From: Neurospora tetrasperma FGSC 2508
Taxonomy: Eukaryota > Ascomycota > Sordariomycetes > Sordariales > Sordariaceae
Direction of reading: 5' to 3'
DNA: 64,000 nucleotides
Assembly: GCF_000213175.1 (NCBI RefSeq)
Contig: NW_009799101.1
Span: 1,777,470-1,841,469, forward strand
A program made the position numbers and the translations under genes. Every line of letters begins with the position of its first letter. Position 1 is the stretch's first letter. The notes under the pieces are model-generated. The model did no database searches. It saw only the letters and a program-made list of their open reading frames with translations, and was not told the DNA's origin. This document shows, one piece after another, positions 11,864 through 23,604 of the stretch.

Positions 11864-13322
11864 ATGGCTCGCGCAAAGCAGCCAACCCCCGTACGGCGGG
11901 AGCTATCCTCCGAATATATCAGCAAAGCCGACCGAAAATCGCCATCTGAGAAGGAGGAAGCAGCAGCAGTCTCCGGCGCAAGTGGAAGTGTCAAGCCGCC
12001 ATCCTCATCATCCCTTGCGGTACCAATCAAGAAGGAAGCCGGCATTGCCACGCTCCTCATTGACGTTGCCGGCATTTACATCTCCTTGTAAGTCGTCGTT
12101 CCGGTCCCGTTCTCGGTCCCAGGGGGGAACAAGAAGCATTGTGTCACGAAATCAGCAACTAACACAAAACCAACAGCCTAACCTGGGCCTACCTCCAAGA
12201 AAAGCTCACCACAACCAACTATGGCGCCTCTCCGATCTCCAAAGGCGAGCGCTTCAAATTCCCCGTCTTCCTTCTAACGATTCAGTCTCTCTTCGCCGCC
12301 CTCGGCGGCAAGCTCTTCACCGTCCTTTCCACCCCCAAGGGCCAACCAGTCCCCGCCATGATCCCCTCGCGCGCAATCTTACCGCCCCTTCTCTTGGTGG
12401 CATTCACCAACGCGCTCGCCGCTCCGTTCGGGTACGCCGCCCTGGGCCACATCGATTACATCACTTATATCCTGGCCAAGTCGTGCAAGCTGCTGCCCGT
12501 CATGTTTTTGCATATCACGCTTTTCAGGAAGCGGTATCCGCTGTACAAGTACTTGGTCGTGGCGGCGGTGACGGCGGGAGTGGCTGTTTTTACACTGCAT
12601 TCGGGCTCCAAGAAGCATAAAGCTTCGAGTCACTCGGGGCAGACGAGCTGGGGATTGTTGTTGCTGGGCATCAACCTGTTGTTTGATGGCTTGACCAACA
12701 GCACGCAGGATTACATTTTCCAGACGTTCCAGCCTTATACGGGCCCGCAGATGATGATGGCGAATAACCTGTTGTCGTCCATCATCACGGGCGCGTATTT
12801 GGTCTTGTCCCCGTGGCTGGTGAAGACGGGACTGGGCGAGTGGTTTGGCATGGCCCAGGCTACGGGCCAGGAGGGAGAGCTGGCGGGCGCATTGGCGTTT
12901 TTGGCAAGACATCCGGAGGCGTGGAGGGATGTACTGGGATTTGCTCTTTGTGGGTGTATTGGCCAGGTTTTTATTTGTGAGTTTTTCTCTTTCTTTTGTT
13001 TGATTGCTTTTCCTCATCCCCCCACTCCTCCCCCCCCCCCCCCTGAATTCTCAACAGCGTAACTAATCACCCCCATCTCACAGTCCACACCCTCTCAACC
13101 TTCTCCTCTGTCCTCCTCGTCACCGTCACCGTCACCCGCAAAATGTTCACCATGATCCTCTCCGTCGTGGCTTTCGGCCACCGCTTGTCTGAAATGCAAT
13201 GGCTCGGCGTCGGTCTCGTGTTCGGTGGCATCGGTGTCGAGGCTGCCATTGCGAGACGCGAGAAGCTCGCCAAGGAAGAGGCCAAGAGGAAGGCGAAGGC
13301 GACTTTGGGAAAGGCGCAATGA
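11864..13322 (+). CDS. hut1: UDP-galactose/nucleotide-sugar transporter HUT1 (SLC35B1 family)
   Basis: Three exons, 11864-12087, 12177-12976 and 13084-13322, give 420 residues. The first junction restores [16 protein letters not shown], the family signature near TM1, and the second restores GQVFIFHTLSTF. About 70 hydrophilic residues precede roughly 8-10 hydrophobic helices, with loop motifs such as [20 protein letters not shown] and [20 protein letters not shown]. The C-terminus is short and Lys-rich ([16 protein letters not shown]), suiting an ER or early-Golgi membrane protein. The family carries nucleotide sugars (UDP-Gal or UDP-Glc by homology) or, in animal SLC35B1, ATP/ADP into the ER, so the substrate here is uncertain. 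Intron 2 carries a 14-C run (13030-13043) upstream of its branch site. Confidence 0.93.
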
Positions 13323-14524
13323 TCAAGTCTTCGGGTGGTAGTGGTGAGATAGATGAAAAGGTGTAGTTGATTTAGGTCTAAATAGGTTAGAGGATGTGAG
13401 ATACAAAGAGGTTGTTATGTGGTATTCATAGATATCATACACATTCATACATCTGTGCCGGTGCTCAGTTGCACAAATGGTCATATGAGCATCGTTCGTG
13501 GAATTTATATATATATTCGGAAGGTCAAGGCAAATTTGCTCACGTACCTATTTAGAGTCGAAATACGAATACATGGTTGACACAATTTTGCGGAACTCGT
13601 TCACTCGGGAGCCTTGAGAGGCAAACATCACATATATACAAGTTGTATATGTAGGTAAAGCCCCTCACGTTTCTTCGTGTACTTGTTCCTTTCAGCCATG
13701 TCCGCACCTAACTCATCATTCATTATGCATAAATCTTGTGGACTTAAATTCCTCAGGAGTTGTCAATTCTGATATACTTATGCCTGGGTTTTGATGTCTT
13801 CCAACATTTTTAGACAGGTGTAACGAACCTGATGTTTGCATGTCTTTTCAACATGTTCTCGATAAACCGAGTAGATCTGTAATACCGTCGATACCATCAA
13901 ATCTCTGCAACAATTCTTCCCATGTTCAGATTACTCAGTGTTTGACATTTCCTCATTGTCCACATCAAATGTTCAAGATGTGCACATAGTATTCTAGACA
14001 CAGGAGCGCCATGGAACTGCAATTGAACCAGTAAATAGAAGTGTGAATTCATTCTTTTCTTTCACCATGTAAATCGGAACACATCCGTTGCCCCGATGCC
14101 CTTCCTTCCCTCCCACTGTGTGTCTGTGTGTGTGTGTGTGCCTGTCGGGCTGAAACAACCTATCAACAAAAGAACAACCTAGAAGAGGGCTTAACAGCGC
14201 CCAAAAAAACATGAAGAACAAAGGAAAATAGAATAAGTAGGCCACCCAATCAAGGGGAATTTGCAGAAGCGAAAAGGTCGGGACAAACGTGTATCGCATT
14301 CCACACCACAGACCCGAGCCTTGATACCCTTTTTTTTTTACCAAACCACACCACCAGCACACAAGAAAAAAAAACAAAAAGAACAAAGTTCGCAAAAAAA
14401 AACAAAAAAAAAACGCCACCTTTCAATGCTTGGCATAGTAATGTTGAACCAATGAGTACAGTAATGATATTGATACAAAGGATGATTTTTCCCTGCAGAG
14501 ACCGAATCAGACTGTCCGGCGTCC
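13323..14524. other. Intergenic between two convergent genes
   Basis: 3' flanks of hut1 and the phosphatase gene. It contains a GT microsatellite (about 14117-14140) and A/T homopolymer runs (about 14330-14413). No gene is seen. Confidence 0.7.
14117..14140. repeat. GT dinucleotide repeat
   Basis: Tandem tg units with one tc interruption, lying in the 3' flank of the phosphatase gene. Confidence 0.8.
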
Positions 14525-16966
14525 TCATAGCAGTTCATCGATAGACCGAACAATAGGGGTTTCTCCCTTTGTTGGTGGACTCCTAGGGTCTGCCACTTGT
14601 TTTGGCCGCCCAAACGGATAGCAAGTGTCGCGGGGAAACAGTGCCTCCCGAGGTGAGAACAACCCTTCACCTGGCGTGGGCGGCACCTCCACGAATTGCA
14701 TGCCGGGAATGCCCGCGAAGGGCTCATGAAGAGGGTTCGCTGTCATTGTCTCGGCACGCGGAGACATGAGTGCGGCGTCTTCAAAGTCTCGCACCACAGC
14801 CATGTGCCTTTCTGGAGACGTAGCATCCTTGCTCACTTTGCGCTTTGGCGGCGCTCCCAACGTTGGCGCTGCTCCTAGTGTCAACGGCACAAACCCGAAT
14901 CCTGCCTGTGAACCGAACCGATGAGCGCCAAAACCCGGGGATGGTGGTGGCTTGGAGAAGGCTGCCTCGAGAGGTGGGCCAAAGCCAGGTGACTTTGGAG
15001 GTTCTGCCAGCGTGGGAGCAAAAAGTCCGCGAGAAGGTTTCGGTTTCAACGGGGGTGATGGGGTGGATGGCCTTCCCCTATCCGGCTCGGGAGACTTGAT
15101 GCCCAAGTTAACGTTGAAGCGACCAAATCTTCCAGGATCCCTCTCGTCTTCCTTGATGGCCCATGAAAAGCTCGAAGGAGCGGATGATGGACCTGGCGAT
15201 ATTGGCTCTCCTCTCTTTGGCGTAGAGTGCCCTCGGCCTCGTGTTGGACTGAGATTAGGTGTGGCGTGTTTCGACGCAACATCCTCCCTTGGTAATGGCG
15301 CAGTCAATGGCTCTTGTTTTACGGGTAGGTCGATGTTATCGACTGACAAAGTCATCCTGTGCCTTGAGGGGCTTCTTCCCAGGCGTGGCTTGAAGCTCGA
15401 GGTCATCAACTTCCTCTTTGAGACCTCCTTCTGAAAATCCTGTAGGCAGTACATCAGCCTCATATTGGGGCTGATCCACCTGCTTTTGGCCTGTGCGGCA
15501 TGATAAGCATCGTTGACAGTGAGATCAGGGTTCTGATACATTCCATAGGCGATGATCAGACTAGCCGATCGACTGGCTCCCTGCTGGCAGTGAACAAGGA
15601 CCTTCTTCCCTTCCTTAGTCCTCTTATCGATCATTTCGCAAAGCGTCATCAAGTCATTTCCAATATCCGTGTTGTGATCCCATGGGATGTGAATGTACTC
15701 TGGCTCCTTGAGAGACTGAGCCTTAGGGGTAGTTGGAGTTGGAGTATCGCTTTCTGGGATAAACTCGAATGCTGTGGCAAAGCTACAGGTGGTCGCCGCA
15801 GTATCAGGTACTGGCGAGTCAATATCTGGTCTCCCTTGGGAGTTCGAATCCTGTTTACTTCCCATCCCAACCTTGAACGGGTTCGAGACCTCGCGCGCCA
15901 CGTTGATGACCACATCAAAGCGAGCAGCTTCCTCCGCGGTGGGCTCAAGGTACAAATAAACGTTATCGTTGTAAATGCATACTGGCCCATCGGGATAGCC
16001 AGGCGACTTCTGGTCCTCGTTATTCTCCACCTCATGGTACGGGTCAACCTCGTAAATCGCCTTGTTCGCAACTTGTGCCTTGATTGGCGCCTCTTCCTCC
16101 AGGATGGTAGAGCTCAAGCCACTGGGTGCCAATGGCCTCGATGGCCTGAAGAATTCTGACAGTCCAGATTCATTGCGCTCCAATACAGTCGGTATTGTCA
16201 TCCCCCCTGCTGGACCGAACGTTGCAGACTTCAGACCAGAGAGCATGTGAGGGGTCGAGGCGGAATGCTTCAATGCACGGCGCTGGAGGATGGGAGGGAC
16301 CGAAGGTGAAGGGGGCACCTCTAATGTTGTGCGATTCATCAACTCTGAAGTGTTCGTCTTGAGGCTAAGCAGGCTTGGCTTCCGCTTCATGCCAGGAATT
16401 GTCGGCTTGATGAAGGATGGAGATGAAGGCTCGGAAACCAGAGAGGAAGCAAGGGAGTTGAAGGGTGGTTGGATGGAAAGACCCTTCATGTTCTTGGGTC
16501 TCCTCGGCGCAGGCGAGGTCATGGGGCGTTGCCCAAGGTTGGGATCCGATACCGAGAGACTGGCCATGCGAGACAAGTCGCTTGTGAAGGGTTGCATTGG
16601 CGCCAAGGTGGAAAGAGGTATTAGGTTCACTGGCGAGTCCGGGGAAGATGACGGAGACGGATCGGAAAGATCTGAAGAATCCGTACAAGACACAGTCGTA
16701 GTAGGCGATGATTCAGCCGACTCGGTTGCTCGGCTTGACGTGCTGTTGTGATGGTTGTGGGCAGCATCCGCATGCATTGCATTTGATCGTAGTTGGGCTG
16801 GCTGTGTATCACCGGGTAGTTTTTCGGACTCGAGGTGCATCACTGACTGCGGGTCGACCACGGTGATGGCACTTTGTTGGTCCATGCCCTCTGGGCCCAG
16901 GTCATACACGGACATGAAAGATGGGATCTGATCCTCATACAACCGCCGCGTCGTGGCCGAAGGCAT
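14525..16966 (-). CDS. Dual-specificity phosphatase, MAP-kinase-phosphatase type
   Basis: Single open frame of 813 residues from the ATG at 16966. The 31 upstream in-frame codons begin with TTG and are not used. About 300 disordered Ser/Pro-rich residues precede the catalytic domain. The domain begins near PVCIYNDNVYLYL, and its active-site loop reads HCQQGASRS, with the cysteine at 460 and the arginine at 466 of the HCx5R motif intact. The following AYHAAQAKSRWISPNMRLMY segment is the usual last helix region. A hydrophilic stretch of about 55 residues (GMGSKQ to SLKEP) interrupts the domain before the IPW strand. The tail is rich in SP and TP sites. Similar fungal proteins (yeast Msg5, fission-yeast Pmp1, Magnaporthe Pmp1) dephosphorylate cell-integrity or pheromone MAP kinases. 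That target is inferred from family resemblance. Confidence 0.9.
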   Translation of the reverse strand: MPSATTRRLYEDQIPSFMSVYDLGPEGMDQQSAITVVDPQSVMHLESEKLPGDTQPAQLRSNAMHADAAHNHHNSTSSRATESAESSPTTTVSCTDSSDLSDPSPSSSPDSPVNLIPLSTLAPMQPFTSDLSRMASLSVSDPNLGQRPMTSPAPRRPKNMKGLSIQPPFNSLASSLVSEPSSPSFIKPTIPGMKRKPSLLSLKTNTSELMNRTTLEVPPSPSVPPILQRRALKHSASTPHMLSGLKSATFGPAGGMTIPTVLERNESGLSEFFRPSRPLAPSGLSSTILEEEAPIKAQVANKAIYEVDPYHEVENNEDQKSPGYPDGPVCIYNDNVYLYLEPTAEEAARFDVVINVAREVSNPFKVGMGSKQDSNSQGRPDIDSPVPDTAATTCSFATAFEFIPESDTPTPTTPKAQSLKEPEYIHIPWDHNTDIGNDLMTLCEMIDKRTKEGKKVLVHCQQGASRSASLIIAYGMYQNPDLTVNDAYHAAQAKSRWISPNMRLMYCLQDFQKEVSKRKLMTSSFKPRLGRSPSRHRMTLSVDNIDLPVKQEPLTAPLPREDVASKHATPNLSPTRGRGHSTPKRGEPISPGPSSAPSSFSWAIKEDERDPGRFGRFNVNLGIKSPEPDRGRPSTPSPPLKPKPSRGLFAPTLAEPPKSPGFGPPLEAAFSKPPPSPGFGAHRFGSQAGFGFVPLTLGAAPTLGAPPKRKVSKDATSPERHMAVVRDFEDAALMSPRAETMTANPLHEPFAGIPGMQFVEVPPTPGEGLFSPREALFPRDTCYPFGRPKQVADPRSPPTKGETPIVRSIDELL

Positions 16967-19900
16967 GTTCGATACCTGGTGTGTGCAAACAGGCCAACTG
17001 TGGCCGTTGTGTTGGTGTGGGCCTAGACTTGACCCTCGCTTGCTGCGGTCCAGTCGCAAACCACGATGTCGATATCGCAGAAAAGGATCCTGTCAGTTAA
17101 GCTTGTCCGAAAAAACAACTAAAGAACTTTTAGATATCCGCTCCTGGTGATTTAAAAAAAAATAGGAACGAAGACGGATGAATCAATAAGGCCGTAGGTG
17201 TGGGTTAACAGCCAAATTTGAGGGTAAGCCGGGACAGCACTGCTGAATCCTCCTTCCTTTCCCCAACTGTATCGACTTGTAACTGTGATCCCACCCAAAG
17301 GAAAACAATCAAGCCTGTGCCCAAGACAATGGCGCCGGGCAGCGAGGTAGAAATGAATTATGTGAATGCGCAGATGAAGAGCGCCGGTTGAAGTGGTTGC
17401 TGGTCGACACACAAGTCGCAATGAGGAGCCTCGTGGGTATCGAGATCGGACGAAAAGAGAACGGTTGCGCGAGGACGGGCTGGTGATCAAGGAGCCTTAG
17501 AGCGTCAAGACATTATCATTATCGGGGTCTGTCGAAAGGTCGTAGGGTCAGAGCCTCCGAGACGGCAGGAGAAGAAGAGCGGTCGTCGGGTCGTGGTTGA
17601 TTGTGACAATCGAAGGACTGCGGAAAGACAAGCAGGAAGAAGAGGGGAAGAGGTTTCTTTGTCCTGGGCTTTCCAGTTCAGACTGGTCCTTTGGCGTGTG
17701 CTGCGCGGTCCAAGCTCTTTTAGCGTCCTGGTACGTAAATGGTAACCTTTCCTCGTCGAGTTCGCAGGCTGAAAGGTGGAGGAGGGATTGGTGGGTGGGA
17801 AGATGTGGAGGAGAAGAGGAGATCAGGAATTGGGGTGGAGGATGGGTGAATTACGAAGGAGGGTGGGTGGCCAGAAGGAAAATGGGAATGGTCGCAAATT
17901 CAACGAATTGGAATTCCGAGGCGAGGGTGATGGATACTGGGGACGAAGAAAGGTAAATGATGTGGGAGAGAAAAAAAAAGGCGCCGAGGGAACCTGGAAG
18001 CGACCTCGGTCAAGCCTCGATTTCTTCCACTTTGGCGTGACGTTGTTGAAAAGAAGGAAAGAGGGTGTGGAATTGTGAGGTTGTGTTCGTTGTGAACGAG
18101 AGAACAAAATTGGAAGCAGCGTGCAGAAAGCAGACAGCACGGGTGGAGAGGTGCTGCAGAGGGCTACCTCTACTACACTACCTCTAGACAACGACCTGTG
18201 ACGGAGTGTCAGAAGTGCTTCGTTGCTGCGCTGCGCCCACGCAGGCACCTCCCTCAGGTTGAGCACACGCACTGCACCCACGGCACTCCCTGCTGGTCTC
18301 TGACGCTCACTCTCACACTGTAGGCAGGTACACGGTGCAGTGGGACCAGGGCAGAAGAACCTGAACGGAAACAGGGGTCATTGGCCGTCGGCGACGCCTT
18401 TCCAACCTTGGATGTGGTTTCTAACCAGAAACAGCCTTTCCTTCGATTGGTATCCGCCCTGTCACGCTGAATACACTGCATGCTGCTTCACCATTGGCCG
18501 GTCATGATGGTTACAGAGAAGCAACGCTTCAGTTCCAGGAGCCCACAGCTTGGGGCGACAAGTCAAAGTTACTGCGTAGAGCCCTGCTGGCCTGTGCTAT
18601 CTTCAGCCCTTCACATGGATGTCCTAGCTTCCTCAGATGCTATCGAAAAATGGAAGGATATGGATATGTTCTTCATTTGGATCTCTCTCTTGCGCCCAAG
18701 CGAGCGAATAGTGTCGCTTCTTCTGTGCTGCTCCTCCTGGTTGCGTGCAGGCTGCTGGGTGCCCCTGGGTCAAGGGGGCATGCTTCGTTACAGCCAATCA
18801 GAAGCACGTCGCAGGTGGCCTCCGGCCCTCCGCTGCCAGCTACACTACAGCGGCCGGCGGCTACAGGTACGTCGACCTGACGGCTGGGGATTGGAGTTGG
18901 CTCCAAAAACAATGGACGCACTGCTAAAAATAGACGGTGCGACGGGACGTGCACGCAAATTGTCGTAGTCCATGATTGGATGTCGCGCCTGGGTTTGATT
19001 ATCATGATGGAAATGGATGACCACCCAGGCGCTCTTTCACTCTCTTTTGCTCAGCTTTCCCTTGTTATATTTTCGCCTTTTTGAGCAACCAGTGTGAGGA
19101 TATTGTGGAAATGAAAGTTGGAAAAACAAGTGACATGATTGACAACAGTGTGACATGAAGTTGCTTTTGAAGCTTCAAAGTCGGCCATGTGCTTCCTTGC
19201 GATCTTCACGAGAGGGATTCGTGATAAGTTTAGGCGATGCAGAGAGCTGACAACGACTGGCTCACATCTGCGACTCGTCCCCTAAAATATTGCCACTGGC
19301 GCTTACACTACATACATAGCATGGGAACAGCTGCTATGCCGCAACCTAATCTTCTCGCTTCGAGGTCCGCGTGTCCGTCTACACATAGCCGCCGGTCGGA
19401 GATCTGGCCGGATGCTATTCCCATACCGGATGTCCGTCCGTCTGTATCCACTCCACGGAGCCGCAGTGCTCACACTAACGGAGCCGACTACACCACATCG
19501 CTCCTGTTCTGCAGAAAAGTCACAACTAAGGAAGCGGGGTCCCCGCCGTCCCAAGAGGAGCTTGGAGTAGTAGGTAGTCACGCTATGAATCAATCCCTCT
19601 GTATCCACCAAAAAAGTTTGGCGGCCAGTGTAGCATAGGAGTCCCCAAGGTAGTATACAACACGCAGTATGTATACAGACAAGACTGAGACATATTGATT
19701 CGAAAGACCCCTTCGATCATGTCTGTTAGGTCTGAACCTTGTGTTTAAGATATGAATCATTTGTATTGCTTCCTATGGCTTCGAGCCAGTTGATGATCAC
19801 ACGTCTCGTGGAATTGCACTCACTCAGCGCAGCGATGGATCTCCAAAAAGTACCTACAGTGCGTTGCAGCATCCTTTTCAACTGTGTCCATGGCAAAATT

Positions 19901-20964
19901 TATCGGTTGGAACAGGTGGAGTAATTAACCACAGTACCTGACAACCAATCACACACCAATCCCAAAAGCTGAAACAAGAGCGGAGACAAGGCAAGGATGA
20001 CCGTTTAGCTGATCGTGGAGTTCTCCTCGCTGTGGAAGCTGGCTCGTGTTGCTGGGGAGACACTTGGACCAATTCCCACTCGTCGAGAGCGGAAAACCTT
20101 TCTCCGGGTTCACCACAACCGTCGCCTCTTCAACATCGACCATGATCGACGAGCTGTGCACGCCGATCTGCTATTTTTCCAAAGGTCGGTCACTCCGATG
20201 ATCATCACGGGGATGACCTTGGGAAAAATCGACGCATCACGAATTCTCCAAGACGGATTGATGATGTTGTCACAGTAGAAAAGCATAGTATGGACCCCTT
20301 CTCTTACCTTGCAATGCCTTCCTTGTTGACACTGGCCCGATACTGTACATGCAAACATTCCAAACCTGTGAGCGTGCATGAGACATCTCAGATACAACCC
20401 AAATGGCTCCACGTTCACAATTGTAGTGTGTCTCCCGCCTCGAAAGATTTACATAAAGTAGTGTAGCCTCTTGCAAGATGGAATGCGACACTCGGAAAGC
20501 CCACCACTCGTTTGACCATTCGGTCTCGGCGGCCCTTCGATGAAAATGCCCTTAAAACGGTCTGGGCCGGTCTGCTTCTAGCAGCGTTATTTGCAACATA
20601 CATGTGCATCCAACGAGACGAAACCGCTTTGGCAGTTCCATACATCACACACCGGTAACCTGTATCGCCTGGTCCAGTCCTCACATCCGGGCTCCAGTGC
20701 CTGTCGGTTCTAGGTTGTAAACCTTGGCGATTGCTCCCGAGACATGGAATCAAAACACCAGTTTCGCCAGCACAGAAACCGCTGCGCTGTAGAGACTTCG
20801 CCTATGGGATACAGTTCGTGACCTGGCCGCCGCCATTTTTCAGTCCCCAACTTTGCGAGTCTTCAGACTTCGGCACACAACCGATCTCCGCAACCAGGAC
20901 CAATCCTCCTGGTCCTGTACAGACCGGACGGATCACCACATCCGAGAAGAACCGCGGAAGCAGG

Positions 20965-21432
20965 ATGTCGGCCATGCTTTCGGCTATCGACGTTTACGAG
21001 ACAGCTGGCACGCCTGAACCACCTCACAGAGGGCCACTTCAAGTTACAGTACCCGGCATTGACCAGTTGCCGGTCGCTTCGTGCGGATCTCGCAGACCCT
21101 TCTCTTTGCCCCCTTCCCCTGGTCGATTTCCGCCTATTTCTGCAGGAGATCGGAATCAACCCCCAATACAGACGGGAGGAGGTTTCGTGTCGTCGTCACC
21201 AGGATCGCCTTCAGCCTCCGCGCATGCCACTTGCTTAGCCCTGGGACTCTGGGACGTGGAGAGAGCAGCCCAAATCAGGCTAGGCTGGGTCAAGTCGCGC
21301 TATCATGGGAACCTCTCTGGTGTTGGAGTGCCCATGGTGACGCGTAACTCTTTTCTCCAAACTTCCTTCTACCACGTTGACTGCTCCTCAACCTTTCACT
21401 TATCGTTAGTTCTACCGCTATATGGCAGTTAA
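20965..21432 (+). CDS. Doubtful hypothetical ORF, 155 residues
   Basis: From the first ATG (20965) the frame encodes 155 residues. The open frame itself extends upstream to a TTG at 20731 (233 codons). It contains Pro/Ser-rich stretches such as SLPPSPGRFPPIS and no known domain or signal. The length is somewhat above chance for this region, so I list it at low confidence. It may well be random. Confidence 0.15.
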   Translation: MSAMLSAIDVYETAGTPEPPHRGPLQVTVPGIDQLPVASCGSRRPFSLPPSPGRFPPISAGDRNQPPIQTGGGFVSSSPGSPSASAHATCLALGLWDVERAAQIRLGWVKSRYHGNLSGVGVPMVTRNSFLQTSFYHVDCSSTFHLSLVLPLYGS

Positions 21433-21548
21433 CATGGGGATAAAACATATTCGCTTCTTCTCCGGCCTCATCCTCGCGTAGATCCCCCCTCGCTTACACA
21501 CTCGCAAGCCTAGCCTCACAGGCCAAGCCAAGGGGTAACCTTACGAAA

Positions 21549-21665
21549 GGCTTTATTTTTTTAAAAAATTTTTTTGAATACTGGTTAGCAAAGAAAAGCC
21601 TTTGTCGAGCACGACAGGGCCTACCTTTTAATTGACAACCCCCAAACTCTTTGCTAGAGCACGGG
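21549..21665. repeat. Nested inverted repeats in AT-rich spacer
   Basis: AAAGGCTTT and AAAGCCTTT (about 21549-21605) flank a T/A block, and TAGCAAAGA near 21584 pairs with TCTTTGCTA near 21648. No target-site duplication could be defined. It may be a decayed element or a structured non-coding RNA. Confidence 0.35.
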
Positions 21666-21946
21666 GGCACAGGGGGGTTTGGCCGGTTGGAGGTCGCCAT
21701 GAAGCACTGGGGTTCAAGGTAGGACTCAGGAGCCCAACAAGGGGGACGTGGGGGAACATTACCTAACTAGTGTACCGGAGACCCGTCTGACCAAGAGGTC
21801 CTGATGACACGGCACGCGCGACATCACGGGGTCGGGGTGACATATTACCCTCTGAATATAATATCGAACCCCCAATATTAATGAGGAATCAATGCGAACT
21901 GGAGACGTCGCTTCCCAAACCTCCGCATAATATGTAAACGAACGGA

Positions 21947-21972
21947 AGAGAGAGAGAGAGAGAGAGAGAGAA
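21947..21972. repeat. AG dinucleotide repeat followed by an A run
   Basis: About 13 tandem AG units followed by roughly eight A. Simple sequence repeat in the spacer. Confidence 0.85.
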
Positions 21973-23604
21973 AAAAAAAGAGGCAGGTGACATGCGGGGT
22001 CCAGTTGAAGACGGGTTGGGCGTGTGGGCAGACGGAAGATTGCGCCGCCTCTTAGCCGTGGTCGACTCTTTTCAACACCTTCTCCTAACGACATGTAACC
22101 ATTAGAATACTGCTGATTCAGGTACCGAACAGACTCACTCATTTTAGCGCTATAGCACATGCACCAGAAAGCTGTCGACTGCAAGGTGTAGAGGTATTCT
22201 AGATTATGATGACATTCAACATCCAATGATCTTCCACTTGCCCCTTTGCAGGTGGAAGAGACAGCCCAATCAGAAGCCTGAATTGCCGGCTCGCCCTACC
22301 AGACCCTGAACCACTATAGTCGTGCAGTAGGTACCTAGTCTTCCGCTTCTTAGCTTCATGCGCACATGGCCAAAGAGGAGCCGGAAAAGAAGGACTTAGC
22401 ATTGGCCTTCTTCTTGAACTTGTAAAGGGCTTCTTGAGACTCCTTATAGGCTGGTGTACCTACTCGTTGCAATGACGGCTTTCGGACAAACGACAAAGTG
22501 AAAACCCACCCCCTCAGTCCCCCCTTCGTTCCGTTCCCGCAGTTCTGGATCCCCAATCGATCCCTTGCTGCTGCCCCCAATGACTGACGACGATCGACTT
22601 TTGGACGCCCAGTTGACGGGCCGTCTATCTGGAGGCGGGATTGCAGAATCATTCCGCAGCTCCCTGGCTTCCCACCAGTCCAGTTGACTGCGCACGCCCT
22701 GCAGAACACTTACATATAGTATCTTGCGGTACACGATGCAGCAGTTCTGCAGCTCGGGCCAATCCCGTCATCATTCGCCCGTCGTCTTATACCAATCCGA
22801 GTGGAGGGAGGGCTCGTCGATATGTCTGGCATCAGTGGCATGAGGTAACCGTCAGGTGTCTAGGAACACTCAACCCTCTCTTCCAACCATCAGTCGCCTC
22901 ACTCGTGACTTCCTTGACTGTTGTGTTGGTATGTGTGTCAACGCCATCAATTTCATCGATATTTCTCCTTGCTTGGGAGCTGCTCACCGACCATCTGTGC
23001 CATCTGTGCTCGCTCATGCTCATCTAGGGTTGAGACCGCCCAAGTCAAGTCGCATCACCCGTTCATCTTATTTCATCGGGGGTTATCGTGCTGGGTACGA
23101 GTGGTCTCCTCGCTTGTCATATCAAGTTCTCTCCACTCTTTTCCACCCTCATCCTTGCCGCCATCATCTTGTTTACTCCTTTGCCCTTTTACAAGTTTCG
23201 TTATCGATTGCAATTTTAATATCTTGTATATTCACTCGGGTCATGCTGTGGTTCCAGCTTGGCAGTTAAATGTTCAAAGCCTGTATACAGTTCATGCGCA
23301 CGACTGGGCCGCCGTTAGCCCAAGGGGATCACGCCTTGTTCTCCCGTGGACAAAGTCCCGTGTCATTGTGATGTCAGGAGCGCAACTGAGAGACGGGCCT
23401 GGAAGCCAATCCAACCACAGATTGCGTGGAATCTAACAAGAAGAGGCCCGAATACCTAGCCCAAGACGATCTATTAGGCGTGGATCGGTCAGGGGAGACA
23501 GGGGATTTCCGAATTGCGCAGTGGAGGAACAAGGCACGTCAAGTGCCCACAGTCCGGGATTCGAGAGCAACGGCGTCGAACGGCGCGGGTCCAGTTTTTG
23601 CAAC

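Larger units (their letters stand above)
16967..23604. other. Gene-poor region of 6.6 kb
   Basis: Divergent 5' flanks of the phosphatase gene (left) and the 1107-residue protein gene (right), with a long middle stretch. Frames of up to 233 codons occur but show no domain, no spliced continuation and often no ATG. It includes the AG microsatellite at 21947-21972 and the inverted-repeat region at 21549-21665. Long 5' leaders or non-coding transcripts are possible but not shown. Confidence 0.55.

Noticed and set aside
22921-23436. 171-codon plus-strand frame before the disordered-protein gene
   Set aside because: It is Cys/Ser-rich with no domain and overlaps other open frames, consistent with a leader or promoter.
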